Of a stretch of DNA of 64,000 nt, positions 29,873 through 39,215 are shown in pieces. The notes below the pieces were generated by a model that worked only from the letters and a program-made list of their open reading frames with translations, did not search any database and was not told the origin of the DNA. Source of the DNA: Flammeovirgaceae bacterium. Lineage in GTDB: Bacteria; Bacteroidota; Bacteroidia; Cytophagales; Cyclobacteriaceae. Location of the stretch: NCBI GenBank assembly GCA_016709845.1, contig JADJMA010000005.1, positions 1 to 64,000 on the forward strand, read 5' to 3'. The stretch's first letter is position 1. Every line of letters starts with the position of its first letter. A program made the translations under genes and the position numbers.

Positions 29873-29950
29873 TGCTGGATACTCGATACTGGAAATGTTT
29901 TAGTCACTTTAAAATCCAGTAGCCAGTAGCCAGAAACCAGAATCTGAAAT
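29871..29950 (+). repeat. Two degenerate heptad runs between ilvE and ilvD
   Basis: First run from 29871: GATGCTG, then GATACTC, then GATACTG, then GAAATGT (to 29898). Second run from 29916: CCAGTAG twice, CCAGAAA, CCAGAAT and CTGAAAT (to 29950), ending 2 bp before the ilvD ATG at 29953. The first family recurs on the other strand at 63307-63334. Confidence 0.7.
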
Positions 29951-29952
29951 TA

Positions 29953-31632
29953 ATGGAACTAAATAAATATAGCCGCACCATTACTCAAGACCCAACGCTA
30001 CCCGCATCGCAGGCGATGTTATATGGAATTGGCTTAACAGAACATGATCTAACAAAAGCACAAGTGGGTATAGTAAGTACCGGCTTCGATGGTAACACCT
30101 GCAACATGCACTTGAATGCATTAGCCAGTGAGGTGAAACAAGCCGTTTGGGATCAGGAGTTAGTCGGATTAATTTTTCATACCATTGGGGTAAGTGATGG
30201 AATCAGCAACGGTACAGATGGCATGCGCTATTCATTGGTAAGTCGTGAAGTGATAGCCGATTCTATTGAAACTGTTTGTGGTGCTCAATATTACGATGGC
30301 TTAATTGCGGTTGTGGGGTGCGATAAAAATATGCCCGGCTCCATTATGGCTATGGGCCGATTAAATCGTCCTGCTATTATGGTTTATGGTGGCACCATTG
30401 CAGGTGGTCATTACAAAGGGCAAGAGTTAAACATTGTGTCGGCTTTCGAAGCCTTGGGAGAAAAAATTCAGGGTAAACTTTCGGATGAAGATTATAAAGG
30501 AATCATTCAAAATTCGTGTCCGGGAGCTGGCGCCTGCGGTGGTATGTACACAGCAAACACCATGGCTTCGGCCATAGAGGCGTTAGGTATGTCAGTACCT
30601 TATTCTTCGTCGAATCCAGCGTTAAGTAAAGAGAAATCAGCGGAATGTATTGAAGCTGGCAAAGCTATTAGACTGCTGTTGGAAAAAGATCTTAAGCCGC
30701 GCGACATCATGTCAGCCAAAGCTTTTGAAAATGCAATTACTATTGTTATGATCCTTGGCGGATCAACCAATGCCGTGTTGCATTTAATTGCCATGGCAAA
30801 AAGTGTAGGCATAAAACTTACTCAAGAAGATTTTCAACACATCTCTGATAAAACTCCTTTGATTGCTGATCTTAAGCCAAGCGGAAAGTATTTGATGGAA
30901 GCCCTGCACAAAATTGGTGGCGTGCCATCGGTAATGAAGTATTTATTGCAAAAAGGATTTCTTCATGGTGACTGCATTACCGTAACCGGGAAAACAATAG
31001 CAGAAAACGTAGCGAGCGCCAGAGATCTTGATTTTGAAAAACAAGACGTAATAGTTCCAGTTGAAAAGGCGATCAAAAAAACGGGTCACCTACAAATCTT
31101 ATATGGTAATCTTGCTGAGAAAGGATCGGTTGCAAAAATTACTGGTAAAGAAGGTGAACGCTTTAAAGGAACGGCTCGCGTTTTTAATGGTGAGTTTGAA
31201 TTAGTGGATGGAATTAAATCGGGGAAAATAAAAGAAGGTGATGTAGTTGTAATTCGCTATGTAGGCCCAAAAGGTGCACCCGGCATGCCCGAGATGTTAA
31301 AGCCCACAAGTTTAATCATGGGCTCTGGGCTTGGCAAGAGTGTTGCCCTTATTACCGATGGTCGCTTTAGTGGTGGCTCGCACGGCTTTGTTATTGGGCA
31401 CATAACTCCGGAAGCTTTTGAAGGCGGCTTGATCGGATTAGTAGAAGATGGTGATTGGATTGAGATCGACATTAAAAAGCATCAAATAAATCTTTTGGTT
31501 GACGATAAAACGTTGGCTATAAGAAGATCCCATTACAAAGCACCTAAGTCTCGTGCAACGAGCGGTGTCTTATTTAAATATGCACAACAAGTAAAAACAG
31601 CAGCTGATGGATGCGTTACTGACGAAGAGTGA
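29953..31632 (+). CDS. ilvD: Dihydroxy-acid dehydratase
   Basis: 559 residues, full length and intact. Fe-S ligand Cys residues appear in FDGNTCNMHL, VVGCDKNMPGS and PGAGACGGMYTANTM. The catalytic region includes RFSGGSHGFVIGHI. It converts dihydroxy acids to 2-keto acids in Ile and Val synthesis, in the cytoplasm. The family comes in [4Fe-4S] (oxygen-sensitive) and [2Fe-2S] forms; which one applies is not settled here. The 3' end overlaps the ilvB start by 26 bp, implying translational coupling. Confidence 0.94.
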   Translation: MELNKYSRTITQDPTLPASQAMLYGIGLTEHDLTKAQVGIVSTGFDGNTCNMHLNALASEVKQAVWDQELVGLIFHTIGVSDGISNGTDGMRYSLVSREVIADSIETVCGAQYYDGLIAVVGCDKNMPGSIMAMGRLNRPAIMVYGGTIAGGHYKGQELNIVSAFEALGEKIQGKLSDEDYKGIIQNSCPGAGACGGMYTANTMASAIEALGMSVPYSSSNPALSKEKSAECIEAGKAIRLLLEKDLKPRDIMSAKAFENAITIVMILGGSTNAVLHLIAMAKSVGIKLTQEDFQHISDKTPLIADLKPSGKYLMEALHKIGGVPSVMKYLLQKGFLHGDCITVTGKTIAENVASARDLDFEKQDVIVPVEKAIKKTGHLQILYGNLAEKGSVAKITGKEGERFKGTARVFNGEFELVDGIKSGKIKEGDVVVIRYVGPKGAPGMPEMLKPTSLIMGSGLGKSVALITDGRFSGGSHGFVIGHITPEAFEGGLIGLVEDGDWIEIDIKKHQINLLVDDKTLAIRRSHYKAPKSRATSGVLFKYAQQVKTAADGCVTDEE

Positions 31633-33362
31633 AAAAAAAGAAGCTTCACCCACCCAAGAGAAAATTTCCGGGTCGCAAGCTTTGCTAGAGTGCCTCATAG
31701 CAGAAAATGTTGATACTATTTTCGGTTACCCGGGTGGAGCGATTATGCCGGTGTACGATGCCCTTTATGATTATGCTGACAAGCTATCACATATTTTAGT
31801 TAGGCATGAACAGGGGGCGATACATGCAGCACAAGGTTTTGCGCGTGTTTCCGGCCGACCTGGAATTGTATTCGCCACGTCAGGTCCCGGTGCAACAAAC
31901 TTAATAACCGGATTAGCTGATGCACTCATTGACTCAACACCTCTAGTTTGTATCACGGGCCAAGTGTTTGCGCACCTCTTAGGTACCGATGCATTTCAAG
32001 AGATAGATGTTGTAAACACCACCATACCAGTAACAAAATGGAACGTGCAGGTAACAGAAGCTAAGGATATTGCCGATGCTGTTGCCAAAGCATTTCACAT
32101 TGCCACTACCGGAAGGCCTGGCCCTGTGTTGATCGACATTACCAAAAATGCGCAAAATGAATTATTTGAATTTGCTGAATACAAAAAATGTACAAGCGTT
32201 CGAACGTATCGGCCCAAGCCAACTTTACAGGTTACTGAAGTAGAAGCTGCTGCTGAACTAATCAATAAGGCTAAGAAACCTTACATTCTTGCCGGCCAGG
32301 GAATTTTACTTTCCAATGCATCGGAAGAGTTGCTTGCTTTTCAGAAAAAACCGGAATACCTGTTGCGTGTACGTTGCTGGGATTAGGAGCTTTTCCTACC
32401 GATCATCCAAACTATGTAGGATTTTTGGGGATGCATGGAAACTATGCACCTAATATTAATACCAATGAGTGCGATGTATTAATTGCCATTGGAATGCGTT
32501 TCGATGATCGGGTGACTGGCAACGTGAGTAAGTATGCAAAACAAGCGAAGGTTATTCACATCGAAATTGATAAAGCCGAAATCAATAAAATAATCAAAGC
32601 GGATGTTGCCGTGCATGCAGATGCAAAAGAGGCATTGACTCTGCTAACGTCCATGGCTGAGCCTGCCTCACATAAAAATTGGATTCAAAGTTTTCGTGAT
32701 CTAAGTAAAAAGAAAACGATAAAGTTATTGATCCAGAGTTCCATTCAACGGGTGAAATAAAAATGGCCGAAGTCGTTAATCAGCTTTCTCAAAAAACAAA
32801 GGGAGAAGCTATTCTGGTTACCGATGTGGGTCAACATCAAATGATAGCCTCGCGCTATTACGAATTTAAAAATCCAAGAACTAACGTAACCTCGGGCGGT
32901 GCGGGTACTATGGGCTTTGCTTTGCCAGCTGCAATGGGGGCAAAGCTTGCCATTCCACAAAAGCAAGTAGTTGCTGTAATTGGTGATGGTGGTTACCAAA
33001 TGACTGTTCAGGAACTTGGTACCATCATGCAATATAAAATTCCTGTTAAGATTCTTGTGTTGAATAATAACTTTTTAGGAATGGTGCGTCAATGGCAGCA
33101 ACTGTTTCATGCTAAGCGCTATTCTTTTACTGAAATGACAAATCCAAATTTTGTGAAGATAGCGGAGGCCTATTCCATTCCTGCTCGCAAAGTTGATCAG
33201 CGTGAAGATTTATCTGCTGCACTTCAAGAAATGTTAGATGCTGAAACGCCTTATTTTTTAGAGGTGGTGGTTGGAAAGGAAGACAATGTATTTCCCATGG
33301 TTCCTGCGGGCGCTGGGGTATCAGAAATAATTTTTGAAATACCCAAACCCAATAACAAATGA
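31607..33362 (+). CDS. ilvB: Acetolactate synthase large subunit (two frameshifts)
   Basis: About 585 residues when joined. TPP-enzyme layout: N-terminal domain with catalytic Glu in VRHEQGAIHAAQGFARVSG, FAD-binding middle domain, and TPP/Mg motif VIGDGGYQMTVQELGT...NNNFLGMVRQWQQLF. Breaks: near 32345 one T is missing from CTTTTCAG (join ELLAFSEKTGIPVACTLLGL); near 32715 one A is missing (join KKNDKVIDPEFHSTGEIKMA). Both are homopolymer indels. It condenses pyruvate with pyruvate or 2-oxobutyrate. Start overlaps ilvD; the stop shares ATGA with ilvN. Confidence 0.92.
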
Positions 33363-33649
33363 AACAGGATTTCACCTTAGAGATTTTGGCCGACAATAAT
33401 TTCTCAATTCTAAATCGAATTGTGAACGTATTGAACCGAAGACGCGTGCGCATCAAAAAATTGATGGCTCACGAAAATGAAGACGACTTTAGAAAGGGTG
33501 GTGCTGTTCTGCTGATTCATACCACACCCGACTTGATGGAGAAAGTTAAACATCAACTTGAAAAATTAATTGAAGTAGAGTATGCAAACTACACATCCGG
33601 TAGCAATCAATATATGGAATTGAGTGAGCGCATCGTAGACGTAGATTAA
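33359..33649 (+). CDS. ilvN: Acetolactate synthase regulatory small subunit (short, single-ACT form)
   Basis: 96 residues, one ACT domain (FTLEILADNNFSILNRIVNV), lacking the C-terminal half found in the roughly 160-residue IlvH type. Small subunits bind valine and inhibit the catalytic subunit. ATG overlaps the ilvB stop (ATGA), so the two are translationally coupled. Intact. Confidence 0.85.
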   Translation: MKQDFTLEILADNNFSILNRIVNVLNRRRVRIKKLMAHENEDDFRKGGAVLLIHTTPDLMEKVKHQLEKLIEVEYANYTSGSNQYMELSERIVDVD

Positions 33650-33667
33650 CACCTCGGCAAAACTTAA

Positions 33668-33702
33668 AAATCGTAATTAGTAAATCTTAAATCGTAAATA
33701 AA
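33668..33702 (+). repeat. Degenerate heptad tandem repeat before ilvC
   Basis: Units in register: AAATCGT at 33668, AATTAGT at 33675, AAATCTT at 33682, AAATCGT at 33689 and AAATAAA at 33696. The ilvC ATG is at 33704. Confidence 0.65.
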
Positions 33703-33703
33703 A

Positions 33704-34774
33704 ATGGCAAAGATCAACTTTGGAGGAACAATTGAAGAAGTAGTAACCCGCGAGGAATTTCCAATGGACAAAGCATTGGACGTAATGAAAAAAGAAACCA
33801 TTGCAATTATTGGATATGGTGTTCAAGGCCCTGCGCAAGCATTGAACCTACGCGATAACGGATTCAACGTAATTGTTGGGCAGCGTAAAGGCTCAAAGAC
33901 GTGGGATAAAGCGGTGCAACATGGATGGGTTCCTGGCGAAACATTATTTGAAATTGAAGAGGCCGTGAAAAAAGGAACGGTGATCCAATTTCTTTTATCA
34001 GATGCCGGACAGATTGCACTCTGGCCAACTATTAAACCTTACATTACGAAAGGAAAAACATTATACTTCTCTCACGGATTTGGAATTACATTCAAAGAAC
34101 AAACCGGTATCATTCCTTCTGACGATATTGATGTAATTCTTGCTGCGCCTAAAGGCTCAGGTACTTCGGTACGCAGGTTATTCCTACAAGGAAAAGGTAT
34201 CAATGCGAGCTTCGCGATATTTCAGGACGCCACCGGCCAGGCTAAAACCAAAGCCATTGCGTTAGGTATTGGTGTTGGTGCAGGCTACTTATTCGAAACA
34301 GATTTCAAAAAAGAAGTTTACTCAGATTTAACGGGCGAGCGCGGAACGCTGATGGGTGCTATCGCAGGAATATTTGAAGCACAATACGAAGTGTTGCGTG
34401 CCAACGGCCACTCCCCATCGGAAGCCTTTAACGAAACTGTTGAAGAACTCACGCAAAGTTTAATGCCATTGGTAGCTGAGAACGGAATGGATTGGATGTA
34501 TGCCAACTGTTCTACCACAGCACAACGGGGCGCATTAGATTGGAAGAAAAAATTCAAAGCAGCTACACTTCCTGTATTCAAGGATTTATACAAGAGTGTA
34601 GCCACGGGCGAGGAAGCAAGACGCACCATTGAAACTTGTAGCAAACCAGACTATCGCGAAAAGCTTGCTGAAGAATTAAAAGAAGTTCGCGAAAGTGAGT
34701 TATGGCAAGCTGGAGCTGCAGTACGCGCTTTACGTCCCGAAAAGAACGCAGTTGAAGCGAGCATGATAAATTAA
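33704..34774 (+). CDS. ilvC: Ketol-acid reductoisomerase
   Basis: 356 residues, intact. Rossmann motif GYGVQGPAQALNLRDNG near the N-terminus, with Arg/Lys after it (VGQRKGSKTW), consistent with NADPH use. The acid cluster of the knotted C-terminal domain lies in KKEVYSDLTGERGTLMGAIA and EAFNETVEELTQSL. It isomerises and reduces acetolactate and acetohydroxybutyrate. The enzyme is slightly longer than the common 330-residue class I form. It sits in the ilv operon after ilvN. Confidence 0.93.
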   Translation: MAKINFGGTIEEVVTREEFPMDKALDVMKKETIAIIGYGVQGPAQALNLRDNGFNVIVGQRKGSKTWDKAVQHGWVPGETLFEIEEAVKKGTVIQFLLSDAGQIALWPTIKPYITKGKTLYFSHGFGITFKEQTGIIPSDDIDVILAAPKGSGTSVRRLFLQGKGINASFAIFQDATGQAKTKAIALGIGVGAGYLFETDFKKEVYSDLTGERGTLMGAIAGIFEAQYEVLRANGHSPSEAFNETVEELTQSLMPLVAENGMDWMYANCSTTAQRGALDWKKKFKAATLPVFKDLYKSVATGEEARRTIETCSKPDYREKLAEELKEVRESELWQAGAAVRALRPEKNAVEASMIN

Positions 34775-34849
34775 TTGACAAATTAAAATTGACAGTTGAC
34801 AAAAAGTTTAAGACAAGCTTTTGTCAACTGTTTTTTGTCAATTGTCAAC
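34773..34849 (+). repeat. Heptad repeat forming a hairpin before ilvA
   Basis: Eleven consecutive 7-bp units in one register, starting AATTGAC at 34773. AATTGAC recurs at 34787 and AGTTGAC at 34794. The complementary units TGTCAAC (34822), TGTCAAT (34836) and TGTCAAC (34843) follow in the same phase. CAGTTGACAAAA and TTTTGTCAACTG make a 12-bp stem followed by TTTTTT, which could act as a terminator between ilvC and ilvA. Confidence 0.65.
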
Positions 34850-34858
34850 TTCTATACT

Positions 34859-36109
34859 ATGATAGAAACGGTTAAACAAAATCTCGACATAAACGCAGCG
34901 GCTGAAGTTTTAAAATCAGTTGTACTAAAAACGCCACTTCAGTTTCATAAGAAACTTTCTGAGAAATTTCAGGCGGAAATTTATTTGAAACGGGAAGACC
35001 TACAGGTGGTGCGGTCTTACAAAATCAGAGGTGCGTATAATTTGATTCAAAGTCTATCTAAAGAAGCCTGCAAGAAGGGGGTTGTTTGCGCCAGTGCGGG
35101 TAATCATGCGCAAGGCGTTGCACTCTCTTGCAAGTTATTAAACATCAGGGGTGTTATTTACATGCCTGCCATCACGCCCAAACAAAAAATCAATCAGGTA
35201 AAAATGTTTGGCGGTGATTTGATTGAGATTGTATTGATTGGCGATACGTTTGATGAATGCCAAGAGCATGCGCTGAAGTATTGTCAACAAAACCATATGT
35301 CGTTCGTTCCTCCCTTCGATCATCTTAAAATTATCGAAGGTCAGGGAACGGTTGCTAAAGAAATTCTTGATGAGCAAAGTAATATCGATTACATTTTTAT
35401 TCCTATTGGGGGCGGTGGTCTATGTGCGGGAGTAAGTCAATACCTCACCACCTATTCACCAAAAACAAAAATCATCGGAACAGAACCTTGGGGTGCGCCT
35501 TCGATGAAAAAAGCACTTGAAGCTGGAAAACCAGTGATCTTGGAGAAGATTGAGCGCTTTGTGGATGGCGCTGCAGTTAAAAAAGTTGGTGATATAACCT
35601 TTGAGCTTTGTAAGGGAAGGCTGCACGATATGTTACTGGTTCCTGAAGGAAAAGTGTGTTCTACCATTCTGCAACTGTACAATGAAGATGCGATTGTGGC
35701 AGAACCGGCTGGTGCCCTATCTATAGCCGTGTTAGATCAATATGCAGATCAGCTCAAAGGAAAGAAAGTGGTCTGTGTGATTAGTGGTGGTAACAATGAC
35801 ATCGATCGCATGCAGGAAATTAAAGAGCGATCACTTCTCCATGAGGGACTAAAGCATTATTTCATTGTCCGCTTTGCACAACGTCCCGGTGCCTTGAAAG
35901 GATTTCTTAATGACATCCTCGGCCCTACGGATGATATTGTGCGATTTGAGTTTATTCAAAAGCATAATAAAGAATCAGGCCCGGCATTAATCGGCATAGA
36001 ATTAAAATCCAGAGAAGATTATGACTCGTTGGTTGGGCGAATGAATTCCTATCATTTGAACTATACCGAGCTCAATCAGGATGAGAATCTGTTTGAGTAT
36101 CTAGTTTGA
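34859..36109 (+). CDS. ilvA: Threonine ammonia-lyase (threonine deaminase)
   Basis: 416 residues from ATG 34859; the upstream in-frame codons lie in the repeat. Fold-type II PLP enzyme. The Schiff-base Lys is in VRSYKIRGAYNLI, the substrate loop is ASAGNHAQGVALSC and the phosphate-binding Gly loop is PIGGGGLCAG. A single C-terminal ACT-like regulatory domain (HYFIVRFAQRPGALKGFLND) argues for the biosynthetic, isoleucine-inhibited form. It makes 2-oxobutyrate, which feeds IlvB. Intact. Confidence 0.9.
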   Translation: MIETVKQNLDINAAAEVLKSVVLKTPLQFHKKLSEKFQAEIYLKREDLQVVRSYKIRGAYNLIQSLSKEACKKGVVCASAGNHAQGVALSCKLLNIRGVIYMPAITPKQKINQVKMFGGDLIEIVLIGDTFDECQEHALKYCQQNHMSFVPPFDHLKIIEGQGTVAKEILDEQSNIDYIFIPIGGGGLCAGVSQYLTTYSPKTKIIGTEPWGAPSMKKALEAGKPVILEKIERFVDGAAVKKVGDITFELCKGRLHDMLLVPEGKVCSTILQLYNEDAIVAEPAGALSIAVLDQYADQLKGKKVVCVISGGNNDIDRMQEIKERSLLHEGLKHYFIVRFAQRPGALKGFLNDILGPTDDIVRFEFIQKHNKESGPALIGIELKSREDYDSLVGRMNSYHLNYTELNQDENLFEYLV

Positions 36110-36224
36110 TCAAGATGAAACAGAGCTTAACCTGGGAAATCAAACAATCCTTTGAGGTTTCATTAAACTCTATTCTTTAAGCCAATTCAATTTCAATCCG
36201 TATCTTGGGTGGTAAATTAAGTTT

Positions 36225-37004
36225 ATGGCACAAGGATTACTGATTGATATGGATGGTGTGGTGTATGGGGGCGAAATAATGATACCCGGAGCGGATAAGT
36301 TTATCGCGCAACTGCTCAAAGAAAATATCCCTTTCATGTTTATGACCAACAACAGTCAGCGTACGCGGATAGATGCCGTACGCAAGTTGGCCAAACTGGG
36401 TATTAAGGTTACCGAAAATCACGTGTACACCAGCGCAATGGCTACCGGAACATTTCTTGCGAGTCAAATTCCTCACGGTACCGCGTATGTGCTGGGTGAA
36501 GGTGGGCTACTCTCCAGTTTACATGAAAATGGAATCTCCTTGGTTAATTCAGATCCTGATTTTGTTGTGCTTGGTGAAGGAAGAAACTTTACTTTAGAAA
36601 TGGTTCAACGTGCTGTGGATATGATTTTAGCCGGAGCAAAATTGGTAACCACCAATCGCGATCCATCACCCAAGAAAAAAGGATGGGATAATTTAGGTAT
36701 TGCTTCTACCACCGCAATGATTGAAGAAGCAACAGGTATAAGAGCCTTTGTTGTTGGAAAGCCCGGTCCGGTAATGATGCGATCTGCACGTAAAGCGTTA
36801 GGTCTGGAAACTGCCGAAACCACTATTATCGGTGATACGATGGACACCGATATTCGCGGGGGCGTACAGATGGGGTATAAAACAATTCTCGTACTAAGTG
36901 GAATCACAAAAAGAGAGCATCTCATTCGATATGCCTATAAGCCGGACATGGTCATTGATTCTGTAAACGACCTTACACTGCCTTTACCCTGGTGGAACAC
37001 CTAA
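36225..37004 (+). CDS. HAD-IIA family hydrolase (NagD-like)
   Basis: 259 residues. HAD motif I is in LLIDMDGVVYGG, motif II in FMTNNSQRTR and motifs III/IV in VGKPGPVMM and IIGDTMDTDIRGGVQMG. The cap is type IIA. Substrates in the family include nucleotide and sugar phosphates; this one is unknown. It sits between ilvA and leuC on the same strand, but a promoter-like TATCTTGG lies 17 bp before it and an attenuator follows, so it may be a passenger. Intact. Confidence 0.85.
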   Translation: MAQGLLIDMDGVVYGGEIMIPGADKFIAQLLKENIPFMFMTNNSQRTRIDAVRKLAKLGIKVTENHVYTSAMATGTFLASQIPHGTAYVLGEGGLLSSLHENGISLVNSDPDFVVLGEGRNFTLEMVQRAVDMILAGAKLVTTNRDPSPKKKGWDNLGIASTTAMIEEATGIRAFVVGKPGPVMMRSARKALGLETAETTIIGDTMDTDIRGGVQMGYKTILVLSGITKREHLIRYAYKPDMVIDSVNDLTLPLPWWNT

Positions 37005-37040
37005 TCTCTACCAAACACTTGTAAGTGATGTACTTTTTTC

Positions 37041-37170
37041 TGTGAAATTGATTTGAGTAATCCATTTACATTTCACATCTTCGTGTGTTGTTTGAGAATC
37101 AAAAAATGATTGCCCAATAACTAAACCTAAACCTGGAAACCGCCTCGACTTTGTCGGGGCGGTTTCGTTT
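37041..37170 (+). terminator. leu attenuator leader: long-range stem and terminator
   Basis: TGTGAAAT (37041-37048) is the exact complement of ATTTCACA (37070-37077). Further down, GAAACCGCCTCGAC (37136-37149) pairs with GTCGGGGCGGTTTC (37153-37166), with one G-T pair and a 3-nt loop, followed by GTTTTATAG: a strong intrinsic terminator 34 bp before leuC. Its GC core (ACCGCC/GGCGGT) and the TTTTATAG tail match the ilvE leader. A Leu-rich leader peptide is not obvious. Confidence 0.7.
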
Positions 37171-37182
37171 TATAGAAGTAAG

Positions 37183-37200
37183 AACAAACTAACGATTGTT
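37183..37200 (+). promoter_or_regulatory. 18-nt box shared with the ilvE leader
   Basis: AACAAACTAACGATTGTT, identical to 28957-28974, ends exactly at the base before the leuC GTG. Its conservation only at these two sites of the window suggests a common regulatory or translational role. Confidence 0.6.
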
Positions 37201-38615
37201 GTGAGCGAGATAAAACCAAAAACAATTTTTGAAAAAATCTGGGATAAGCATGTTGTAAAGCGTGCTGCTGGTTACCCCGATGCTGTATTTATCGACCGTC
37301 ATTTTATTCACGAGGTTACGTCACCGCAGGCATTTGACGGACTCAAAAAAGAGGACTGCAAGTCTTTAATACAAACCGCACAACGGCAACAGCGGATCAT
37401 AACGTTCCTACCAAAGATCAACATCTGCCAATCAAAGAAGCCTTGTCGCGCCATCAGGTAGAGACGTTAAGAAAAAACTGTAAAGATTTTGGAGTTGAAT
37501 TATATGACTTAGGTCATCCCTTTCAAGGCATCGTCCATATCATAGGACCTGAGTTGGGTTTGACTTTGCCTGGCATGACGATTGTGTGTGGTGATAGCCA
37601 TACATCCACGCATGGCGCTTTTGGCAATATTGCCTTTGGTATTGGCACTTCAGAAGTAGAGCAAGTATTGGCTACGCAATGCATCTTGCAATACAAACCT
37701 AAGACCATGAAGATTGAGATCACCGGAGCCATTGGTAAGGGTGTGGTTAGCAAGGATATTATTTTATATATCATTTCAAAAATCTCAGCCAGTGGAGCCA
37801 CTGGTTTTTTTGTTGAATATGCGGGCGATGCCATTCGGAATTTATCGATGGAAGCTCGCATGACTATCTGCAATATGAGTATTGAGATGGGCGCACGCGG
37901 TGGATTGATTGCACCCGATGAAACAACATTCAATTATATCAAAGGTCGCAAGTTTGCACCACAAGGTGAGGCTTTTGATAAAGCGGTAATTGAGTGGAAA
38001 GCTTTAACAACAGATACAGGAGCAACTTACGACAAAGTTCTATCCTTTGATGGAGCCGACATCACACCGATGATCACGTATGGCACCAATCCAGGCATGG
38101 GCATGAAAGTTACAGATCGCATTCCTACAGCCAAGGAGTTAAAAGAAATAAGTGAGCAAACCTCCTTCAAAAAATCTCTTGAGTACATGGGGCTTGAACA
38201 AGGTACTCAACTACTTGGGAAATCTATTGACTACGTTTTTATAGGAAGTTGTACCAATGCCCGCATTGAAGATTTACGCGAGGTGGCTTCGATGGTAAAG
38301 GGAAAGAAAAAAGCAGCCGGTGTTGAAGTATGGATTGTTCCTGGGTCCAAGCAAGTGCAAGAGCAAGCGAAGAAAGAAGGCCTCGATAAAATCTTTGAAG
38401 CAGCTGGTTTTGAACTACGCGATCCGGGTTGTTCGGCATGTCTTGGAATGAATGAAGATAAAATTCCTGCAGGAAAATATTGCATCAGCACATCAAATAG
38501 AAATTTTGAAGGACGGCAAGGACCGAAGTCAAGAACATTTTTGGCTAGCCCTCTAAGCGCTGCTGCCGCTGCAATTACGGGTAAAGTGACAGATGTAAGA
38601 GATTTTATTAGTTAG
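37201..38615 (+). CDS. leuC: 3-isopropylmalate dehydratase large subunit (one frameshift)
   Basis: About 470 residues when joined; GTG start at 37201. Aconitase-family domains: DAVFIDRHFIHEVTSPQAFD near the N-terminus, CGDSHTSTHGAFGNIAFGIG, and Fe-S Cys residues in FIGSCTNARIEDL and PGCSACLGMNED. The frame breaks near 37350, where one A is missing from the run in ACTCAAAAAAGAGG; the repaired text reads RTTATADHNVPTKDQHLPIK. With LeuD it isomerises 2- to 3-isopropylmalate. First gene of the leu transcript. Confidence 0.92.
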
Positions 38616-38628
38616 ATAAAATAAAGAA

Positions 38629-39215
38629 ATGTCAAAAGATAAATTTATTAGATTAGTTTCTACCGCAGTTCCCATTCCGAATGAGAATATTGATACAGAT
38701 CAAATTATTCCTGCTCGATTTTTGAAGGCAACCACACGCGAAGGCTTTGGCGAAAATTTGTTTCGCGATTGGCGATACGACAGTAACAACAATCCAATCA
38801 AAGATTTTGCATTGAACAATTCCTCTTATTCAGGAAAAATTTTAGTTGCTGGTAAAAATTTTGGTTGTGGTAGTAGTCGCGAGCACGCAGCCTGGGCCAT
38901 CTACAATTATGGATTTCGGGTTGTGGTGTCAAGCTTCTTTGCGGATATCTTTAAAAACAACGCATTAAACAATGCCGTGTTGCCTGTTGTGGTTTCTGAT
39001 TCGTTTTTGAAAAACTATTGGAAAAGATTCAATCGAATCCCAATACAGATATTTTAATTGATCTTGAAAATCAAAAGATCAGTTTTGACAATCAATCGGA
39101 GAATTTTGAAATCAACCCTTATAAAAAAGAATGTTTGATCAATGGCTATGATGATATCGATTATCTATTGAATCTGAACAAAGAAGTTAGAGAATTTGAT
39201 TTGGCCCATTCATGA
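38629..39215 (+). CDS. leuD: 3-isopropylmalate dehydratase small subunit (one frameshift)
   Basis: About 195 residues when joined. The swivel domain shows IDTDQIIPARFLKATTREGF and NFGCGSSREHAAWAIYNYGF, and ends with the FDLAHS-type C-terminus. The frame breaks near 39012 where one A is missing (join FLKKLLEKIQSNPNTDILID). It is 13 bp after leuC and overlaps the leuB ATG (ATGA). Confidence 0.92.

Noticed and set aside
31771..31956. Small minus-strand ORFs within ilvD, ilvB, ilvC and clpB
   Set aside because: All lie opposite well-conserved coding sequence, have no start context or recognisable domain, and mirror codon bias of the true gene.
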